A stretch of 14,345 bases of DNA from an uncultured Collinsella sp. GTDB lineage: Bacteria; Actinomycetota; Coriobacteriia; Coriobacteriales; Coriobacteriaceae. A model generated the notes under the pieces. That model saw only the letters and a list, made by a program, of their open reading frames with translations, did not search any database and was not told the DNA's origin. Below, one piece after another: positions 11,450 to 14,345 of the stretch (positions are counted from its first letter, which is position 1; the number at the start of each line of letters is the position of its first letter). The stretch spans positions 1 through 14,345 of the forward strand of contig CATYJC010000041.1 in the NCBI GenBank assembly GCA_958407555.1, read 5' to 3'. A program made the translations under genes and the position numbers.

Positions 11450-13894
11450 GTGAACGCCTTTGACCGATATGCTCCGTTTATCCAAGACTTCATCTACTCC
11501 CACGATTGGGAGAGTCTGCGCTCTATCCAGGTTGCGGCGGCAGATGCCATCTTTAACACACAAGACAATGTGCTCCTAACGGCATCCACAGCTTCCGGCA
11601 AAACCGAGGCAGCCTTCTTTCCCATCCTGACCGAGTTTTGGGAGAACCCGCCCGCGAGCGTGGGCGCCCTCTACATCGGTCCCCTCAAAGCGCTCATCAA
11701 TGATCAGTTCGTCCGCCTCAATGACCTCTGCGAAGAGGCCGATATCCCTGTCTGGCACTGGCATGGCGATGTCTCGCAGTCGCACAAGGCTAAGCTCATT
11801 AAAAAACCGAGCGGCATCCTGCAGATTACACCCGAGTCACTCGAAGCGCTTTTAATCCATAAGCACATGGCGATCCCGCGCATGTTTTGCGACCTGCGCT
11901 ACGTGGTCATCGATGAGGTCCACTCGCTCATGCGCGGCGACCGTGGCGGGCAGACGCTCTGTCTTATCGAGCGGCTCTCGCGCATGGCCGGCGTGCAGCC
12001 TCGACGCATTGGCCTTTCGGCCACCATCGGCGACCCCGAGCGCACGGGCGCCTTTCTCTCACAGGGAACGGGACGCGACTGCGTTATCCCCCGCTTTGAG
12101 GAACCGCGCCGCGTGTGGCGTATCTCCATGGAGCACTTCTACAACTCGGGCCCCCAGGCACAGCAGCGGGGATTCGTGGGCACAAGTCCTCAAGAGGCCG
12201 AAGTGCTTGCATGCGAGCGCATTGAGACAGCGGCACCCGCGGCACTGCCCGCCGGCGCCCAAGACATGCGTCACAGCGGACAGCTCACACAAGAGGAGCG
12301 CCGTCAACGTCGCGAGCAGGCGCGGGGCAAGGCCGCTCCCAAAGACCGTCGCACTTCTTCGGCCCCCGAGGGCGAAGTCGATATCCCCCGGGCCGCTGAG
12401 CAGGCGCTCCTCAACCCCACCGACACCGCACCCAAAAACGCCGATCCCGGCATGGGCTACATCTTTGAGCATACCCGCGGCCGCAAGTGCCTGGTCTTTG
12501 CCAACTCGCGCGAGGAGGCAGAGGCCGTATGCTCCATGCTGCGTAGCTACTGCGAAAGTCGACACGAGCCCGACCGTTTTCTCATCCACCATGGCAATCT
12601 TTCGGCATCGTTGCGCGAAACGGCCGAGGAACTCATGCGCGATGAGGAGCAGGCACAGACAACCGTCACCACCTCTACGCTGGAGCTCGGTATCGATATC
12701 GGCCGTCTGGAGCGTGCCTTCCAGATCGATGCGCCGTTTACCGTCAGTTCCTTTTTGCAGCGAATGGGCCGCACGGGACGCCGCGACCTTCCGCCCGAGA
12801 TGTGGTTTGTCATGCGCGAGGAAGAGCCCGAGCCGCGCACGATGATGCCCGAGACCATTCCGTGGAAGCTCCTGCAGGGCATCGCGCTCGTGCAACTCTA
12901 TCGCGAGGAAAAATGGGTTGAGCCACCCGAGCTCGATCGACTCCCCTACAGCCTGCTCTACCACCAGACTATGTCGACGCTTGCCAGCACCGGCGAACTC
13001 ACGCCGGCAGAGCTTGCCCAGCGCGTACTCACACTCAGCTATTTCCATCGCGTCTCGGCCGATGACTATCGCGTGTTGCTGCGCCACCTCATTAAGATCG
13101 ACCATATCCAGGTCACCGAGGGCGGTGGGCTCATAGTGGGCCTCGCGGGCGAGCGCATCATTAACAACTTTAAGTTCTACGCCGTGTTCCAGGAAAACGA
13201 GGAGTTCACCGTCCGGAGCGAGTCGGCCGAATTGGGCACGATCGTCAACCCGCCACCGCCCGGTGAGCGTATCGCCATCGCCGGACACTGCTGGATTGTC
13301 GAGGAAGTGGACTGGAAGCGTCATACCGTCTTTGCCACGCAGGTCAAGGGCCGTGTGCCGGCCTACTTTGGCGACTGCCCCGGTGACATCAATACACACG
13401 TACTCGAGCGCATGCGCAAGGCGCTCAACGAGCACGCAGCATATCCGTACCTTATGGGGAACGCACGGGCCCGCTTGGCGCAGGCTCGCCATACGGCCGA
13501 GATTTCGGGCGCGGGAACTAAGCCGCTCATCAACCTGGGTGGCGACACCTGGGTGCTTTTCCCCTGGTTGGGCAGCTACGCCTTTCTGGCGCTCGAGCGC
13601 ATGCTCAAGATTAAATGTGCCGCGGAGCTGGGCCTTCGCGGACTCGACCCGTCGCGCCCGTACTTTATGCAGTTTAAAATGAAGGCCGACGAGGAGACGT
13701 TCTTTGAGGTGCTCGCCGCCGAGGCCGAGAAGGACTTCGATCCCATCGAGCTCGTCTATCCCGGCGAGGTGCCTTACTTTGACCGCTACGACGAGTTCGT
13801 TCCCGAAGAGCTCGTGCGCAAGGGCTTTGCCGAAGGCGTGCTCGACATAGAGGGCATGAAGCAGCGTGTCCGCAGCTGGCGCGACCACACATAA
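11450..13894 (+). CDS. Superfamily 2 DEAD/DEAH-box helicase, Lhr/BrxHI-like
   Basis: This 814-aa helicase has a full set of SF2 motifs: Q-like LRSIQ (23-27), motif I TASTASGKTEAA (44-55, K51), Ia PLKALINDQ (78-86), Ib ITPESLEALL (126-135), II VIDEVHSL (153-160), III GLSATIG (188-194), IV KCLVFANSREEAE (from about 346), V TSTLELGIDIG (408-418), VI QRMGRTGRR (437-445). The closest recognised relatives are Lhr-type helicases and BrxHI of type 2 BREX. About 370 residues follow the motor, predicted to hold winged-helix and beta-rich parts that guide DNA. A charged, low-complexity insert (about 255-325, rich in Arg, Gln, Glu and Ala) separates the two RecA domains. GTG 11450 was chosen because GAGGGGAGG (11437-11445) sits 4 nt upstream; the frame stays open back to 11384, but that part is not helicase-like. 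It lies 116 nt after the ATPase gene, behind a hairpin. Confidence 0.85.
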   Translation: MNAFDRYAPFIQDFIYSHDWESLRSIQVAAADAIFNTQDNVLLTASTASGKTEAAFFPILTEFWENPPASVGALYIGPLKALINDQFVRLNDLCEEADIPVWHWHGDVSQSHKAKLIKKPSGILQITPESLEALLIHKHMAIPRMFCDLRYVVIDEVHSLMRGDRGGQTLCLIERLSRMAGVQPRRIGLSATIGDPERTGAFLSQGTGRDCVIPRFEEPRRVWRISMEHFYNSGPQAQQRGFVGTSPQEAEVLACERIETAAPAALPAGAQDMRHSGQLTQEERRQRREQARGKAAPKDRRTSSAPEGEVDIPRAAEQALLNPTDTAPKNADPGMGYIFEHTRGRKCLVFANSREEAEAVCSMLRSYCESRHEPDRFLIHHGNLSASLRETAEELMRDEEQAQTTVTTSTLELGIDIGRLERAFQIDAPFTVSSFLQRMGRTGRRDLPPEMWFVMREEEPEPRTMMPETIPWKLLQGIALVQLYREEKWVEPPELDRLPYSLLYHQTMSTLASTGELTPAELAQRVLTLSYFHRVSADDYRVLLRHLIKIDHIQVTEGGGLIVGLAGERIINNFKFYAVFQENEEFTVRSESAELGTIVNPPPPGERIAIAGHCWIVEEVDWKRHTVFATQVKGRVPAYFGDCPGDINTHVLERMRKALNEHAAYPYLMGNARARLAQARHTAEISGAGTKPLINLGGDTWVLFPWLGSYAFLALERMLKIKCAAELGLRGLDPSRPYFMQFKMKADEETFFEVLAAEAEKDFDPIELVYPGEVPYFDRYDEFVPEELVRKGFAEGVLDIEGMKQRVRSWRDHT

Positions 13895-13895
13895 A

Positions 13896-13981
13896 ACCAG
13901 TCTTTTTGGGACGGGGCTTGTTGAACCACTTTGGACATGATCAAGGAGTAGCTAAAGGAGCTCCGTCATAAACAGACTGGT
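13896..13981. repeat. 86-bp imperfect palindrome with 23-bp arms between convergent genes
   Basis: Positions 13896-13918 pair with 13959-13981: ACCAGTCT with AGACTGGT (8 perfect pairs), one mismatch, TTT with AAA, one G-T wobble, one mismatch, then GACGGGGCT with AGCTCCGTC (9 pairs, one wobble). This gives 19 Watson-Crick pairs, 2 wobbles and 2 mismatches in 23 positions, around a 40-nt centre. The repeat starts two bases after the helicase stop and ends 14 nt before the stop of the convergent spermidine-synthase-like gene. No T-tract follows it on the plus strand and no target-site duplication is seen at its edges. It may be a bidirectional termination or mRNA-stabilising structure, or a MITE-like relic. 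Confidence 0.6.
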
Positions 13982-13995
13982 CGCAGGGAGACGCG

Positions 13996-14345
13996 CTAGT
14001 CGTGGAGAGCGGCGCCGAGGAAGTCGGTGTCGAAGGGCACAGCTTCGGCAAAGACATAGTCGCCGTCGCTGGCGATGAGCAGGTAGTTCTCCTCGCCGCC
14101 GAACTCTGTATCGCCACATGGGACCACCCAGGCGCGGGCGAATACCTCGAGTGCCGTGGCAACGCAATCGCGCAGGAACGTCACGTCGCTCCCCTCGTTT
14201 GCGCTCACGATATTAGCCACGTAGATGCCCCCGGGGTTCAGGCTGCCTCGCACCAAACGCAACGCCTCAACCGTCGCCAGCTCGCGTACAGGCTCGGCAC
14301 CGCCAAAGCAATCGCTCACGACCACGTCGTAGCGACGATGGCCCA
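13996..14345 (-). CDS. Spermidine-synthase-like protein, C-terminal part (cut by window edge)
   Basis: Only the last 116 codons are inside the window; the frame is open to the right edge, so the start lies beyond it. The visible part begins in RYDVVVSDCFGG, matching the aspartate-bearing strand of SAM/decarboxySAM-binding Rossmann folds. It continues with VREL, TVEALRLVRGSLNPGGIY and VANIVSA, as in spermidine synthase (SpeE) and related fused or stand-alone methyltransferase-like proteins. It ends at TAG (complement of 13996-13998). The family transfers an aminopropyl group from decarboxylated SAM to putrescine, but many members in actinobacteria lack the polyamine-binding residues and have no proven reaction. 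The substrate-binding half is off the window, so I do not assign speE. The gene converges on the helicase gene. Confidence 0.7.
   Translation of the reverse strand, partial: GHRRYDVVVSDCFGGAEPVRELATVEALRLVRGSLNPGGIYVANIVSANEGSDVTFLRDCVATALEVFARAWVVPCGDTEFGGEENYLLIASDGDYVFAEAVPFDTDFLGAALHD

Noticed and set aside
12059..13888. 609-codon minus-strand open frame opposite the helicase
   Set aside because: The plus strand carries intact helicase motifs V and VI in this stretch; the antisense frame has no recognisable domain or proper ribosome binding site.
8276..13894. A complete BREX or DISARM locus
   Set aside because: Only BrxD-like and BrxHI-like relatives are present; no methylase, PglZ phosphatase, BrxC/PglY ATPase or PLD nuclease gene is in the window.
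1..14345. CRISPR array, tRNA, rRNA, transposase or integrase genes
   Set aside because: No regularly spaced repeats, no cloverleaf-like or rRNA-like sequence and no recombinase-like protein were seen on either strand.

Overview
The window looks like chromosomal DNA from a high-GC Gram-positive bacterium, most likely an actinobacterium of the Coriobacteriia (Collinsella-like). This is inferred from GC-rich third codon positions, strong GGAGG-type ribosome binding sites, GTG starts, a sortase-type cell-wall protein ending in LAQTG, and a confurcating-type lactate dehydrogenase cluster. No rRNA or tRNA gene was seen to confirm it.

Layout. (1) Positions 1-199 hold the 3' end of an unrecognised plus-strand gene whose frame is interrupted by a stop at 47-49. 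It converges on the next operon and shares the palindrome CTAG with it as overlapping stops. (2) Positions 196-3821, minus strand, are a tightly packed three-gene operon: an FAD-linked lactate/glycolate dehydrogenase, ETF beta, and ETF alpha with an N-terminal two-cluster ferredoxin domain. The order matches LctD-LctB-LctC of acetogens. (3) Positions 3842-4166 are a divergent regulatory region with palindromes and a tandem TTGGTCA repeat. (4) Positions 4167-7352, plus strand, form a cell-surface island: a 98-aa unknown, a membrane-anchored protein, a secreted protein with WxL-like features, a tiny LAQTG cell-wall protein, and a 470-aa secreted protein with two CxxC pairs. (5) Positions 7471-8187 encode a DUF554 membrane protein with its own extended -10 promoter. 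(6) Positions 8276-13894, plus strand, are a three-gene nucleic-acid-processing cassette: a TerB-N/TerB-C protein, a BrxD-like (DUF2791) P-loop ATPase, and an Lhr/BrxHI-like superfamily 2 helicase. (7) From 13996 to the right edge, minus strand, is the 3' part of a spermidine-synthase-like protein.

How the genes work together. The lactate dehydrogenase and the ETF pair would oxidise lactate to pyruvate and pass electrons to NAD+ with reduced ferredoxin as co-reductant. The surface island resembles, in outline, the WxL/small-LPXTG cell-surface complexes of Firmicutes. The TerB/BrxD/BrxHI trio is the strongest candidate for an under-described system. Its ATPase and helicase are relatives of BREX type 2 components, but the BREX methylase (PglX), phosphatase (PglZ) and PglW/PglY are absent, and a TerB-type protein takes the lead position. 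Two inverted repeats, each beginning two bases after a stop codon (11333 and 13894), bracket the helicase gene and share a GGGAC(A/G)GG core.
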